This document shows positions 21,346 to 34,589 of a stretch of 64,000 nucleotides of DNA, in pieces. The DNA is taken from positions 3,472,001 to 3,536,000 of the forward strand of contig JARFIW010001082.1 of NCBI GenBank assembly GCA_036346225.1. The letters run 5' to 3'. Each line of letters begins with the position of its first letter. The stretch's first letter is position 1. This DNA is from Platerodrilus igneus. Lineage: Eukaryota; Arthropoda; Insecta; Coleoptera; Lycidae. The translations under genes and the position numbers were made by a program. The notes beneath the pieces are model-generated. The model saw only the letters and a list, made by a program, of their open reading frames with translations, searched no databases and was not told where the DNA came from.

Positions 21346-23317
21346 AGTGGTGTAAAAGCAGCACCCGAAAGTTAGTGGCTAAAATAACGAACACGCCCGA
21401 AATCAAGGTTTGTTACATCAACGTTGCCAATTTGAACCATGCTTAAAGGACGCCAACTTATAAAGTTAGCGGCCAACTTCCCAGTAGAAATAGGCAAAGG
21501 CGCATATCAACAGGCGTGGCTTTTTAAGCGTTCGATGATTAAGGCATAAACCACGATATAAAAAAAAATGTGTTATTACATTTGTGAGAAAAATACACCT
21601 CATTCCACGGCACAGAGCGTATTTTTCAGAATTGCTCGTACCCTCCAAGGAAAACTGATAGTTAATATCAAACTTTAGAAAATCTCATGCATAGAGTGTT
21701 ATCAGTCGGCCTTAGGGCGATATGTCATTTAGTAAGTTATCAAAATACATTGCTCAATTTCGGTTAATACGATGAATACACCACATTATAAGCCACAAAA
21801 CAAACTTTTCGAAATTGATTGTACCCCCGAGGGACTGACAGTTAATATCAAACTTTACATTTCTCATGTACATAGTGTAATAAGCTGCCGTTAGTGTAAT
21901 ATGGCATTTACCACGGTATCAAAAAACATTCCCTCAATTTGGGTTACTAGAACGAATACACCACATTCTAGGCCACAAAACTCATTTTTTAAAATTGATT
22001 GTACCCCCCAGGGAACACTGACAGTCAATATCAAACTTTACAAATTCTCATATAAAAATTGTTATAAGTCACGCTTAAGACGATATGTCATTTACTAAAA
22101 TACATTGCTCAATTTCGGTTAATAGGATGAATACAGCACATTCCAGGCCACAAAACGCACTTTTCAAAATTGATTCTACTCCCCCAGAAAACACTGACAG
22201 TTAATATCAAGCTTTGCAAATTCTCATATAGAGCGTGTTACAAGCTACGGTTAAGACGATATGTCATTTACAAAGCTATCAAAAAACATTGCTCAATTTC
22301 GGATAATAGGATGAATAGACCTCATTCCAAGCAACAAAACGCACTTTCCAAAATTGATTGTACACCCCAGGGAACACTGACAGTCAATATCAAACTTTGC
22401 AAATTTGCATATAAAAAGTGTTATAAGTCACGGTTAAGATGATATGTCATTTACTAAAATACATTGCTCAATTTCGGTTAATTGGATGAATACACCTCAT
22501 TCCAGGCAACAAAATTGATTGATTGTACCTGGAATATGGTGTACTCATCCTATTAACCGAAATTGAGCCATGTTTTTTGATAACTTAGTTAATGACATAT
22601 CGTATTAACCATGACTTATAACACTCTATATATGAGAATTTGTAAAGTTTGATATTAACTGTCAGTGTTCCCTGGGGGGACAATCAATTTTGAAAAGTGC
22701 GTTTTGTTGCCTGGAATGTGGTGTATTCATCCTATTAACCGAAACTGAGCAATGTATTTTAGTAAATGACATATCCTCTAAACCGTGACTTATAACAATT
22801 TTTATATAAGAATTTGCAAAATTTGATATTGGGTGTCAGTGTTCTCTGGGGGGTACAATCAATTTTAAAAAGTTTGTTTTGTGGTTTATAATCCTATTAA
22901 TCGAAATTGAGCAATGTATTTTGATAACTTACTAAATGACATATCGCCCTAAGTCCGACTTATAACACTCTACGCATGAGATTTTCTAAAGTTTGATATT
23001 AGCTATCAGTTTTCCTTGGGGGGTACAAGCAATTCTGAAAAATACGCTCTGTGCAGTGAAATTAGGTGTGTTTTTCTCACAAATGTAATAATGCAATTTT
23101 TTTATATCTTGGTTTATGCCTTAATCGTCGAACGCTTAAAAAGCCACGCTTCTTTATATGCGCCTTTGCCTATTTCTACTGGGAAGTTGGCCGCTAACTT
23201 TATAAGTTGGCGGCCATTAAGCATGGTTCAAAATAGCAACGTTGATGTAACAAACTTTGATTTCGGGCGTGTTCGTTATTTTAGCCGCTAACTTTCGGGT
23301 GCTGCCTTCACACCACT
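21346..23317. mobile_element. foldback element with tandemly repeated arms
   Basis: Outer ends are inverted: AGTGGTGTAAAAGCAGCACC at left and the complement of AGTGGTGTGAAGGCAGCACC at right. Arms run to the centre at about 22520. Each arm continues into tandem units of about 170-185 bp, marked by a gatgaatacaccacatt-like motif at about 21771, 21954, 22126, 22310 and 22484, and reversed at about 22545, 22717 and 22887. The left arm has about five units and the right about three, an asymmetry typical of foldback elements. The 9-bp target duplication fits foldback or Mutator-like elements. No transposase gene is present; open frames at 21466-21648 (minus) and 23016-23291 (plus) are the same arm sequence read twice. 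Confidence 0.85.
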
Positions 23318-23326
23318 CTAGAAAAA
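23318..23326. repeat. 9-bp target site duplication, right
   Basis: CTAGAAAAA, a perfect match to 21337-21345. Confidence 0.85.
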
Positions 23327-25743
23327 TGGCATACGGGAGTACTGAGCGAACTTGACGTAGAAAATTAATGTAGCTTTTATACTTTATCTGTGTGTTTAAA
23401 AATAATGTATTTCCGTACATTGAACGGCATTGGCTTAGAGTTCTGTACTTTCTGGCACATATTGTTATGTTTAATTAAATTTATAAATTCTGACCGATCT
23501 AATTAACGTGTACCGTATTTTGCAACGTGCAAATTTCTATTTCACTCATATTTTCACTGTGCTCTTTCATAGCCTCCCTTTTTAGAATGTATAAGCATCG
23601 AGAGCGATATGCTAGTTTTAATCGATAGACCTTCTTAAAACCACAATTTAATCTCGCTTTTGATATTTACATCGATACCTGATACGACAACCTGGTTTTA
23701 TCGCTTGCACACAGATGCGAGGAATTCGAGGTAAATCGTTTTGGATATTATTATAATGTTTGTGATTTTTCGACTTTGTTCCCTTGCTCGTAACTTAAAA
23801 CATGAAAAGTGCTACTGCAGCTAGTTTTCTATCAATTAGAAGTCGTCATTATTTATACTATTTATACTACATCATAGAAGGGATCGTTGATACGGCATTC
23901 GTCTCTTTCGCTGTTTGTACCGATTGTCAAATCTAGAAAACTGATGGCTACTCTACTCGTTTTGCTATTGCAATCTTTAATCCGAAAGGGATGATTAACG
24001 TAAGACCGTAGAGTTTCTTTGATATCAGCAGCTATTTGTTAGTGACCGCTGGTATTGTTTGGAGGAAGCTGCTACGTTAATCTCTGGACAAAACACGTAC
24101 TTTAGATACTGCAGATCAATCTAGGACCATGCCATCTACCGTAAAATCGTTGCTACAGGAAGATGTTACGTTCATTTTCGTAAATAATTGATTAGTTTAT
24201 ATACAATAATTTTAACTTAAATTCCTTTGGCGTTAAGCACGAAAATTTATTCTGTAAATTAAAAATAACTCTTTCGCGTGTTTAAAATTGTATTGTAATT
24301 AATAATAAACATCCTATATATTTTACTTGATAAATCTTTCTGTTCATTAGAAAAATAAATATCCTTTCTAAAAATTTTTTAACGTGGAATTTACGCCATA
24401 ATTAGATAGGCGTCTTTCCAAATATTCACTAATTAATGCTGGTGTGTTTTCTCTCTTTAAAGAATTCGGCGAAATTGTTTCAATAAATTAGGATTTTCCT
24501 GTTTTATTTCCTTGACGACAAGCTTACGTTGAGCTTTGGTGCTTTAACTAAACAAATTTAATATTCACTTTCTGTTCGAATAGCAACAAGAATATATCCG
24601 TCCTGTTTTGCTTCGTTTCGTTTTTCCTTATGCGAATTTCCGGCACGCATTATACAGCGTGGTAGGTATTTAGGGTTTATAAAACGCTACTTTGTAACAT
24701 TTTCAAATGTTACGTAGTCAATATAATCACAATAAGAATTTTAATAAGTAAAATCCAATATTTGCAATACACCTTGTAGTGCCCACTATACAATTAGTAT
24801 ATTTGATTAGCTATCGTTAACACGTTGGGACAAAATAATTATATCACAAAAATTGTACCAGCTGTTGTTTTCAACATTTAACTTACATCCTCAAGCGATT
24901 TAATAAAAATATATTGTTACATTTATAATGTAGATAAATAATTACATTCCAGAATAACATCGTTATGAAGTACGTGGTAATATACACAGTCATCTGCCGT
25001 AAATATACGAAGATGCAGGTATCGAGTAAATATAAACTAGTTCAAACTCGAAAAAGCAGTCTTAGGTCGCTGTTTATCAGATGAACATGGCTTGTTTAGC
25101 GTCCTCGGACCTACGGATTGCAATAGTCGGGACGATAGATAGCGTCCAGAAAGGTCGACGTGAGTATTTTAATTTGTAGTGGCAATGTAGAGGAATTGTT
25201 CGGTACTTTGGTTCATAAATTAAAAGGATAATTCGTTTAACATCTACCCTTAAAATCATTAGCTTCGTTCCGTTCTTTTTTTATTCAAAAGAACCGCCGT
25301 GTTGTATTTATTTTACATCTATCTAGAATGTATAGAAGTTCAAAATACCACAAATGTTCGGTACGAGATCGCAAGATTTCCAATTAGTTAAATAAAATAA
25401 ATGTTTTAATTATCATCGAAGAGGTTTGGTTAAAGTACAAACTACGATAATCTACTACGTAAACAGCACGACGTCAACAATTACAACTGGTTGGAATTAC
25501 AGATGCCAAACTGGATACGCGAGGTGCGTATTAGTTATACGTTAAGTCGACAGATGCCTTTTGTCAACTACCTTTTGTTCATTTTATAACAGTGGTGTAA
25601 TAACCTCTAAAGTGATTAAGAATATCTCATAAATGGAAAGTAAACTAAAAATGTAGAAGCAGGGAATATTTCACATTGATTGAATAATTAGAGAATATTA
25701 ATCAATGCAATTACATCTAAACATAGTTCTTGCTAATTTAAAT
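23327..25743. other. AT-rich spacer, nothing recognised
   Basis: No gene, terminal repeat or motif recognised. A 60-codon minus-strand frame at 25077-25259 has no family signature. This may be native intergenic DNA. Confidence 0.4.
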
Positions 25744-28396
25744 ATAATTGGATATAACAGCTATCAAATGAAGCTTTAAATTGTTTATTTATTGTTATGA
25801 TTAAAGAGCGACATTCTAATACTCTTACGAGTTCATCATTATGTATTGTTTTCGTTTATGAAAATTTATACTTCAACTTAATTAGATATGTAACTTGCAT
25901 AAATCACGTTACTGATTTAAAATCTTCTGTTTAGGTATAATTTTACCTCTGCTATCATCTGAGTAGGAAACGTTGTTCATTTACTTACTCTATTCATAAA
26001 TTTTAATATCTATTCAGTCAAATTGTAAGTAGTTAACGGATCCGATTTCTACATGTCATAAATTTTGTTACATATTAATTAAAACTAAACATTAAAATCC
26101 ATTATTAATGTGGAATTTAAAATCAAAGAAATTACACATTCAATTTATAAAAGCATAATTAAAGAATGCTAAGTTATCTTTTTAAAGAATTTTCTTTTAA
26201 TCTCTGAATCATAAATACGTTCAATTTTTTTGTGATAACATATGAATTGTCAAAGGATATTATGTTACATTATACTTTTCTAAGAAACTTAGAACATTTT
26301 TATTTCAAAGAAAAAAAGGTATAAAAATTTTCTTTAAGTATATAAAGGTACTTTCCATTTATATCATTTTGAAACATATTGGAGGAGCAAACTGCTACCT
26401 CATGTGTTATGTTATTAATCTTGTAATTTATTTCAGATATTTCATTGTTGTAGCCAATTTATGGGTTCTACATTCCCCTTTCATCCGAATGTAGTGGCGC
26501 TCAATATTTAGATTAAATTTTTAATATCTACTCCCCCCTGAACCATGCTTTTTACCGCTTAGAGTAATGTCTAGAGCATAGCACCGGTAACACCAATTAC
26601 CTGCATAAGGTAAACGGTAAAACTGCTCTTTTATTAATGCTTTACTATTTAGTTATAAATCACTAAAAATATACTACTTATTAATGTAAAACGGTTTAAT
26701 GACTTGCTGGCACGTTTGAAAATGTTGTTGCCATTATGTTTGTAAATATAGGTTAAGTTTATAGTTACGATGATCTAGAGCTGTGGTTTTTAGGGTTGCG
26801 TTTGTTTTTTTTAAATAAATAATGTCTGGGAGTAATTACCTAAAAACTACAGCTCGCCATTTTCATGAATAATTTTTTACTGTGTTCTGTAAATATTTTG
26901 TTCAATTATAAGTTCTTTTTTGTATGTTTTGTTCTGAGTGTGAATGAGTGAGTGTATATAAATTTTCTCTCTATTTCAGGTTTCGTTTTAATTTATCTAT
27001 AGGTAAAAGCCCCGCCCACTCACCGATTGAGCCCGGTCATCCTTTCTTTCTTTTTATTGGTCTTTTTAGGTTACGTCAATGTACGTAGCAAAGATTTGTC
27101 TTGTAAGGGTGTCAACATAGTTGCAATTGTCAAAATAATATTTATAAAGTTGACGTCTAAATTTTAACTGTTGCTAAACAAAGAAGATTATCTCTATGAT
27201 ATCTCTATGATATGGTAGTATTGTAAGAGTACTATATAAAGATCTTTTATTGTTGCAATTTAATATATATAGTTCTTAACATTCCTTGTTTTCTGTCTTC
27301 GTCACTGCACCGCAAGCCGCTAGCTGGAGCGGGCGGGTTTTTTCCCACTGCTGCCTTCCGGTATGGTTTATTTTGGTTAGGTTTTTTTTTTCCCTTTTCT
27401 TTCCCTGTGCCTGTTAATCCTATCCCAATTCTTAATTTTGGCTCGGTTTTTATAGGGACTAGTTCATAAATTTCTGAATTCGTCTTCCTTTTCTCGTTCC
27501 TGAAGTCGGCGTGTTACAACTTTTATTTATACAACTACTATACAATGTCATTCGGGTTCCTCAAAGATATCTAGTATCTTATGGTTCCATTTTTCTAGTT
27601 ACTGTTCGCTGCTGCAAAGGAGACGTGCACTAAAGCCATTGCGTGTTAGTCTTTAACGCAGCTCTTCTTCCACTGGGGTTCTCCGCGTGTTTCAGAAGAC
27701 ATTCCAACCATAACAGTAACTGGTATGGTGTTCTTTTGAAAATGAAAGTTTAAATTTCATAATGGCTAAAATATCATCAATATTAAGAAATAGTTCTAAA
27801 AGTTTTTTTAATTCAGTAGTATCCTATTTATAACTTCATCATACCTAACAACTTTTTACTGTATTTTATTCTCTGACCTGCTACGTTACAACTTTTCAAC
27901 GATGGAATGCTCCGGTTGCTCTCTACTTTGTAACTGGTCCAGTCGAACTAGGACATTGCAATAAAACCAAAACGATGATTAACTTGCCTATTTAGTAAAA
28001 TAGCAAAGAAGCATAAATTTAATATCTCCTAACCTCAGGGCGAGCAGGTGGGGTACCTTTGATATTTCGCAAAATCGTCCATTTTTACATGTATTTCTCC
28101 ATATGAAAAGCTGAGGTCCGTTTTGCAAATTTTTGTATCCTGCAAGGCCATCCACTCAAATCACGTGAAGTTGGTTACTTTCACTTAAAATTCACTCCTA
28201 CACCGTTTCCGCCATATTCTCCACTCGAACAGTGGGAAATGCCAAGCATCAGATATCATAAAGCCCAGGTAGGAATAAATCAATGAATAAAAATTTAATA
28301 AATGGAGTGTACATGGTAGCAATCCATATTTTTCATATATTGTCATTTACAATATAGGATTATTTTATGCGTATATTTTATATGTGCTCCATATAT

Positions 28397-28520
28397 TTAA
28401 TAGTATATTATTCAACGAGCAAGTTATGATAGCCATTATCCATTCGAAAGGTTTGCGCCGCGACCCCGTTATGGGGAGCGGCGTAATCCGAATGAGTAAC
28501 GGTAATAACTCGCGAGTAGA
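28397..28520. repeat. imperfect hairpin element, copy 1
   Basis: Preceded by TTAATAGTATATTATTCAAC (28397-28416). Left arm ccattatccattcg...gcgccgc pairs with gcggcg...cgaatgagtaacggtaata around a short loop. The same 20-bp lead-in precedes another hairpin at 47011-47137. Confidence 0.6.
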
Positions 28521-28671
28521 CTGCTATACCTTTCCCATGACTACACAAAGCTTCATTATTTGATATTTTCTATACGTTTAAATTAATGGCACAAATATTG
28601 ACAAGCAAAAATTTATTTGCCAAAGTGTAACAGTCTACTTCGCATGATACGAAAATTTTACGTCGCGGATT

Positions 28672-28684
28672 ATAAGAAATGGAG
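28672..28684. repeat. 13-bp target site duplication, left
   Basis: ATAAGAAATGGAG, identical to 34354-34366. The uninterrupted site survives at 58840-58852. Confidence 0.85.
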
Positions 28685-29392
28685 TCCCGTGTGGTTGGTG
28701 GCTACCCATCGGGCGCGTCCCCAGGTGGCGGATAGGGGGGACCCAATGTCACCGTACGAGTAATCGTTCGCTGCCATCGGGTTATGTGACAGAATAAGCC
28801 TAGCACTCGTAATGATCCAGAGCGCTGAGTAGAATAAAACCTACAATATGCGGGGGAACGAGTGTACGTCAATGCGGACTAAACCCCGCATGATGATGGT
28901 CTAGGTTAATCTCACATCGCGGACCAAACCACCAAACCCCTACTGCTACATGGGCCGGTAGCGGTCTGCACAGGGGTCTAGGCCACCTCGTGTTTGTGCC
29001 GTGCGAGGCGACCCGTGTCGGTCGGATGATGGGATCCTGGTGGTTGAGCCACACCTGAGGCGGTTTAGATCCTCAGTGTCTGGCAACACGCCACTTTGGC
29101 CCAGATTTCACCTAGACGGGGGGTCGAGACTAACCCATCTCGATCAATCGGCTGTGTCGTCGGGTCAGACTGCCGACTGGGTGAGCTCCTGGAGGTGAAG
29201 GGCGTGCAGCCGGTACTGTGGGTGAGCAGCACATGCTACATGTGTGCTGCTACAAAGCGGTATGCGGGCTCGTACGTCAGTCATCTTAAGGGAGCTATAT
29301 CTTCCTGGTAGCCCTGGTGTTGTTTTACACACCCCAAATTTGGGCTCCATGGTGGGTGGGGAGCCGGGAAGATGAATTTTATTTAGTAAAAC
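28685..29392 (+). other. 5' untranslated region of LINE
   Basis: GC-rich, no convincing gene. Short frames on both strands (29001-29198, 29096-29311, 28869-29054) lack motifs. An internal promoter is expected here in active LINEs, but I see no clear core element. Confidence 0.55.
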
Positions 29393-30629
29393 ATGGATCC
29401 TATAGCTAATGTAGTCAATCCAGAGGGTGCGTCCTCGGACACCCCTCAAGTTTTGTTGCAGGTCCCACAGGAACTGCAACGGAAAGAACATCAATATCAG
29501 CCCCAAGGTGGGGTGAAGGATAAGCCAGAGGAGTGGCAACAGCAGCGCCCACAGAAAAAGCGAATCAGTGGGGCTGAACAGAAAGAAGGAGGAGGGCCCG
29601 TTTGGCGGCACAGGAGGGTGTAGTGGAAAAGGCTGGCCCTATGGCTAACCCATCCACGACACAACCTGGTGCCAATCAAACACCCTCCACTTCAAAACCA
29701 TCTACCTCCGCCTCTAGGCCTGCAGAGGCCAAGACGCGGAGCATGAAAAGAGCTAGATCTGAGGGCACCCTCCGCAAGGTAGACCACGGAAGAGGGCTGT
29801 CAGACTAGCACTAAACAGCCCGTCACTGACAGCTACGTGGAGGCAGCTGCTCGGCACCTCCAGGTGGCTGTCATAGACAAGAACAACCCTTGGGGTAAGA
29901 TTACCAAGGCCCAAGCAGAGACCTTGCAATTAGCAATTGAGAAGGCTTTGGACGATCATCTGTTCGCTCTTCCCAATGATAGCGCTCCCCCGACCTTTAG
30001 GAGGTGGGCGTACTCGGGCGAGATCTTCCGGATCTGGTGCGAGGATGACCACTCTAACATGGATTACGGAGGCGGTTGGCAACCTCCCACTACTGTGGGA
30101 GGCTGCACGCCTTACTGTCGTCCAGGTGGGACTGCTGCCTAGGCTACTGAAGGCGGCGCTGTGGATTCCGGGGCCCCCGGAAGACATGGATGTCGTCCAA
30201 AGGCGTCTACGTGTGCAGAACCCCTGGGCTGACATATCCAAGTGGTGCGTTTTCCACACCGCCACAAGAGATCAACCTCCAGGGAGGCTGATAGTCTTTG
30301 GCGTTGGGGAAGACGTGAGGGAGATTATCAACAGAAAGGGAGGCAAGCTTCACTATAAGCTCACCTCACTAAATCTCAAGATACAAAAAGTGCAACCTGC
30401 CGCAGAGGCAGCTCAACCGGCTGCCGCGCAAAAGCAGGCTCAACCTCCACCTCCTGAGCAGCTACAGCGAGCTCCGCTCCTACAGCAACCTCAGGAGGCT
30501 GAGGTAGATGAACCATCGACTGCGTCAAGCAGTCAGATGGATACAGCAGACTCGGATCCGCTGCTAGTGGGATGGCTTGCGGAAGAGTATAGTAAAGCGT
30601 CGCTGGACAGCCCGCCCAGCGACGCTTGA
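29393..30629 (+). pseudogene. LINE ORF1 (gag-like, DUF4780-type)
   Basis: RNA-binding chaperone-type ORF1 protein, now in several frames: 29393-29623, 29602-29808, 29837 to about 30060, then about 30055-30629. The N-terminal part is low in complexity and rich in Gln, Pro, Ser, Lys (QQQRPQKKR; STSKPSTSASRP). The C-terminal part has VVQVGLLPRLLKAALWIPG, WADISKWCVFHT and RLIVFGVGEDVREIINRKGG, matching the pattern of the DUF4780 domain common in ORF1 of insect LINEs. A Gln/Pro/Ala-rich tail ends at 30629. No CCHC knuckles are seen. At least three frameshifts. Confidence 0.65.
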
Positions 30630-30656
30630 TAAGCAAGTTTGACCCGTCACAGACCA

Positions 30657-33600
30657 ATGGCGGGACTAAACTTTATACAATTAAACCTGCAACATTGCAG
30701 GGCGGCTGCAGCATCGTTATGCAGACACCTGAGCAATAACCAGGCCATTGCCCTTATCCAAGAACCCTGGGTGGCATGCTCAGGAATCTCGGGATTAGGG
30801 AGTCTAAATGGTACTATCTTTGCGGCTAGTAACCAACCTAAGCCTAGGGCATGCATCTACATACCCAGGCACATAAATGCCCTCCTCCTGCCACAACTGA
30901 GTGGCCGTGACGTCACAGCCGTACAGATCACATGCAGGCTGGGAGGAATTACTGACATAATCTTGGTTTCAGCCTATTTTCCAATTGACCATGACCCACC
31001 TCCTCCGGAGTTGATGGCAGTCATTGATCACTGTAATAGGCACAAAAGCATCTGATTATCGGATGCGATTCCAACGCGCACCATGTGGTATGGGGTAGCG
31101 CAGATACTAACCCCCGTGGAAAACTACTACTCGAGTATATATCGAGTAAGAATCTGGAGATACTTAACTGGGGCAGCGAACCCACGTTTGTGACATCTCG
31201 CTTCCAGACAGTCATCGACTTAACCCTTGCATCGTCAGATATTTCAAGGCATATCTTGAACTGGCAGGTGACGCCTAAAGCGACACTGTCAGATCATAGA
31301 TTGTTAAGTTTCAATTTAAAGGCAGCAGTAGCTGTCTGTAAAGAATACAGGAACCCAAAAGCGACCAACAGGTCTGTCTACCTAGACAGCTTGGAGCAAC
31401 GCCTTTGACATCACAAGGTACTGACAACCCAAAAACTATAGAAGAGCTACAGAGATACTCGGTCTCTCTACAAAACTCCATCGTAGAGTCCTTTGAACAG
31501 GCATGCCCGGTCAGGACAGATTCTACTCGCTCCAGTACTCCATGGTGGGGCGCGGAGCTACAGAAGCTGAAAAGACCCTGGGCAAACTGTTTAATAAGGC
31601 AAAGAACACCAGAAGTATGGCTGACTGGGAGGCATATAAAAGCCACCAGCGACTATACAAAACGACAATTAGAAAACGACAGAGAGACTCATGGAAGACC
31701 TTCTGTAACTCAGTCGAGTCTACCAATGCAATCTCTCGCATTAACAGGATCTTGTCCAAAGACCCTCGTCATCAACCATGCTGTCTGAAACGTGTGGATG
31801 GTACATACACCACCAACGAGGCAGAAACAGCGGAGTTACTCGCGGACACGCACTTTCCAGGCAGTGTCACACGACCTTTGTCTTACGGGTTGGATCAACC
31901 CAGCTCGGCTCTAACGGGGCCGACTGGGAGGTTTCTAACCGGGTAGTGGATGAGAGAAAATTAAATGGGCTATCTCAACTCTCAAACCGTTTAAGTCCCT
32001 GGAAAGGATGGCATCTTCCCGCCCTACTACAGTGGGGAGTGGAGAGGCTGACACCGTTCCTTGTGGTACTTTTAGGAGCTGTATTGCTTTTAGATACATC
32101 CCCAGCAGTTGGAGAGAGGTTAGAGTTGTCTTCATTCCTAAACCAGGCCGGAAGGACTACTCCCAGGCTAAATCCTACAGACCGATCAGTCTCACGTCTT
32201 TTTGCTAAAGACCTTGGAGAGACTGTGCGACAATGATATGAGGAGAGGATAATGCTTTCTTATCCACTTCACCCAAATCAACACGCCTTTATACCAGGTA
32301 AATCAACGGAATCTGCCCTGCACGCTGTTGTAGGACGGATCGAAAACCCTAGACAATAACATGTCCGCCTTAGGCGCATTTATTGATATTGAGGGTGCGT
32401 TCAGCGAAACTACTTTCGCAAGCATCGATAGAGCTCTACGGACACATGGAGCTGAGGACACCCTTCGGCAGTTTACCATGCAGATTCTGCAATGTCGACG
32501 GGTACACATAAATGTGGGGGAAACCTCGGTAATTAGGGTGGTGGATAAAGGCTGTCCCCAGGGGGGCGTGCTGTCACCGCTACTATGGAATTTAGTAGTG
32601 GACAGCCTTCTCCAACGTCTTAATGAGGCAGGTTTCTTCACGATAGGTTACGCCGACGACTTAGCTATTCTAATAGTCGGCAAATTCGAACAAGTGCTGT
32701 GTAATTTGATGCAAGCAGCACTAAGGATCACGGAGCTCTGGTGCTCCGACAACTTTTTAACCATCAACCCCAACAAAACGGCGTTGGTGTTGTTTTCCAA
32801 TAAAAGGAAGCTGACGGTAACTAAATTGCCAATGCTCTTCCAAACTTCCCTGCCCTTATCAGCAGAAGTCAAGTATCTGGGCATTATACTTGATAAGAAG
32901 CTGAACTGGGCCAAACACCTACAAATGAAAACTAGCAAAGCCAACCAAGTGTTCTGGCAATGCAAACGTGCCATAGGCAAACTTTGGGGTCTCCACCAAA
33001 GGCTGTCCTGTGGCTATACATCATGGTAGTAAGGCCGATGCTCTGTTATGGCGCTGTAGTCTGGTGGCGCAGGACCAGACTGGCCCATACAGTCCAAGAC
33101 CTTACTCATATCCAAAGGGTGGCTTGTCTAAACATTACAGGTGCATTGCGTTCCACACCTACTGCAGCCTTAGAAGCCATCTTAGGCCTCCTCCGCTGGA
33201 CCTACATGTGGAGGAGGTGGCTTTGAGAGCGGCAATGAGGCTGCGGTTCAAAGGTCTATGGATCGATAAGGGAGGCGGTGGTAGACACCACAACATACTA
33301 AGAGAGGCGGTGCGGAACACACCTATCTTGGGAGGAGTGGTTGATTCGATCGCACCCATAATCATTTCCAGGAGGCGCTTTGGGGTTTGTCTAAACACTG
33401 AGGACGCCTCCTTAACGGAGATCTCCATCTACACAGACGGCTCCAAAACAAATGAAGGTACCAGGGCAGGCATTTTCTCCGATGACCTAGACCTTCATGA
33501 AAGTGTTGCGCTGGGCAGGCTGGTAACTGTCTTCCAAGCGGAGGTCATAGCCATCATGCACGGCGCCAACGCCATACTGGAACGTGGAATCCAGAACAAA

Positions 33601-34268
33601 GCTATACGCATCTTGAGCGATAGTAGAGCAGCTCTTCTGAGCTTAAACAAGCAGAAGCTTCTCTCGGGGGTGGTATACCAATGCCATCGTGTTCTCGAGC
33701 TCGTTTCTGATACAAACGCCCTTGAACTGGTTTGGATCAAAGGGCATTCAGGAGTACATGGTAACGAACAGGCAGATTCTTTGGCGAGGCAGGAGCGGCT
33801 CGGGGTTTTGTCGGCCCTGAGCCATCGGTTGCTATTGCGCCATCTGTGGTGTTCTCCATGATAAGACAAATAACCCACCGCCGTCACAAGGATAGGTGGG
33901 CTTGTACATCAAGCTGCCGGCAGGCAAAAATGTTTATAAGGTCTCCCATGACCAAAATAGAAAAATTTGTCATACGCTTGCCAAGACAGAAACTACGGCT
34001 ACTAGTAGGTATTCTGTCCGGGCATTGCACTTTAAGGAAGCACCTGCACAGGATGGGTCTGTCAGACAACCCCACCTGTCGCGGTTGTCAACAGGAGGAT
34101 GAGACGGCGGAACACATTCTGTGCACCTGTCCGGTACTCGCCCGACTTCGAGGATCCATGCTGGGGGACTTTTGGCCCGAGAAGGCCGGAATTCGAGACA
34201 CCCCCTGGTCCGACATCCTCAAATTCACCTGCAAGGTCGGGTGGTTGAGCAATGAAGGACCAACCTAG
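30657..34268 (+). pseudogene. LINE ORF2: APE endonuclease, reverse transcriptase, RNase H, zinc finger
   Basis: Starts at the ATG at 30657 (MAGLNFIQLNLQHCRAA). Endonuclease motifs: IQEPWV near 30757, CDSNAHH in a shifted frame near 31065, and LSDHRLLSF near 31288. RT: SPGKDG-like start near 31994, YRPISLTS near 32175, motif A GAFIDIEGAFSETTF near 32373, CPQGGVLSPLLWN near 32551, and catalytic YADD at 32649-32660. RNase H is complete as IYTDGS near 33430, FQAEV near 33533, SDSRAAL near 33618 and GNEQADSLA near 33762. A C-terminal CRGC...AEHILCTCP zinc finger is at about 34074-34131. At least six frame breaks, the first at about 31052. Confidence 0.85.
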
Positions 34269-34353
34269 GGCAAGGAAGGCAGCACAATGGGCCCACCAGG
34301 AGGCCTAAGTGCGCGTGGCTTTAAGTCACCCTTCCCAAGTTAATCAATCAATC

Positions 34354-34366
34354 ATAAGAAATGGAG
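34354..34366. repeat. 13-bp target site duplication, right
   Basis: ATAAGAAATGGAG, continuing directly into GTTTGTACTGATTGG as at the empty site (58853 onward). Confidence 0.85.
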
Positions 34367-34589
34367 GTTTGTACTGATTGGTCAGAGGTGTTGGATTATG
34401 ATAATAATTCATAACTTGGATGTTCCTGATCGGTTACAGATGTTGGATTATGAATCCATATACCCTACAGAATAATGAACACTTATATTGATCTATTCTT
34501 AAATGCATAAGAAATACATAACTAGATAGTAGTAGAAAAAATTGCATATACATAACATACACTAACTATATGTAGAAACGTATATAATA

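Larger units (their letters stand above)
25744..28684. repeat. direct repeat block, copy 1, left part
   Basis: Matches 55929-58852 closely, starting at TATAATTGGATATAACAGCT and differing only by scattered substitutions and small indels such as a short deletion near 56310. It holds no coding region. Within it are a CCGCCCACTCACCG/GAGCCCGG patch with a CTATATAAAG TATA-like box (about 27010-27245), an inverted repeat around GAGCTGTGGTTTTTAGG (about 26780-26860), and the hairpin at 28412-28520. It continues after the LINE insertion at 34354. Confidence 0.85.
28685..34353 (+). mobile_element. near full-length LINE (I/LOA-like) with two ORFs
   Basis: A 5.67 kb non-LTR retrotransposon between 13-bp target duplications. 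Order: 5' region (28685-29392), ORF1 (29393-30630), ORF2 with endonuclease, RT, RNase H and zinc finger (30657-34268), and a short 3' end closing with an AATCAATCAATC tail. It is GC-richer than the host sequence. The matching empty site at 58840-58852 proves that it inserted into one copy of a duplicated block. Confidence 0.9.

Noticed and set aside
23327..25743. Search for host exons.
   Set aside because: No frame with recognisable domains or paired splice sites; left as spacer.
29165..29611. 148-codon minus-strand open frame.
   Set aside because: Lies antisense to the LINE 5' region and ORF1 in GC-rich sequence; a shadow frame.
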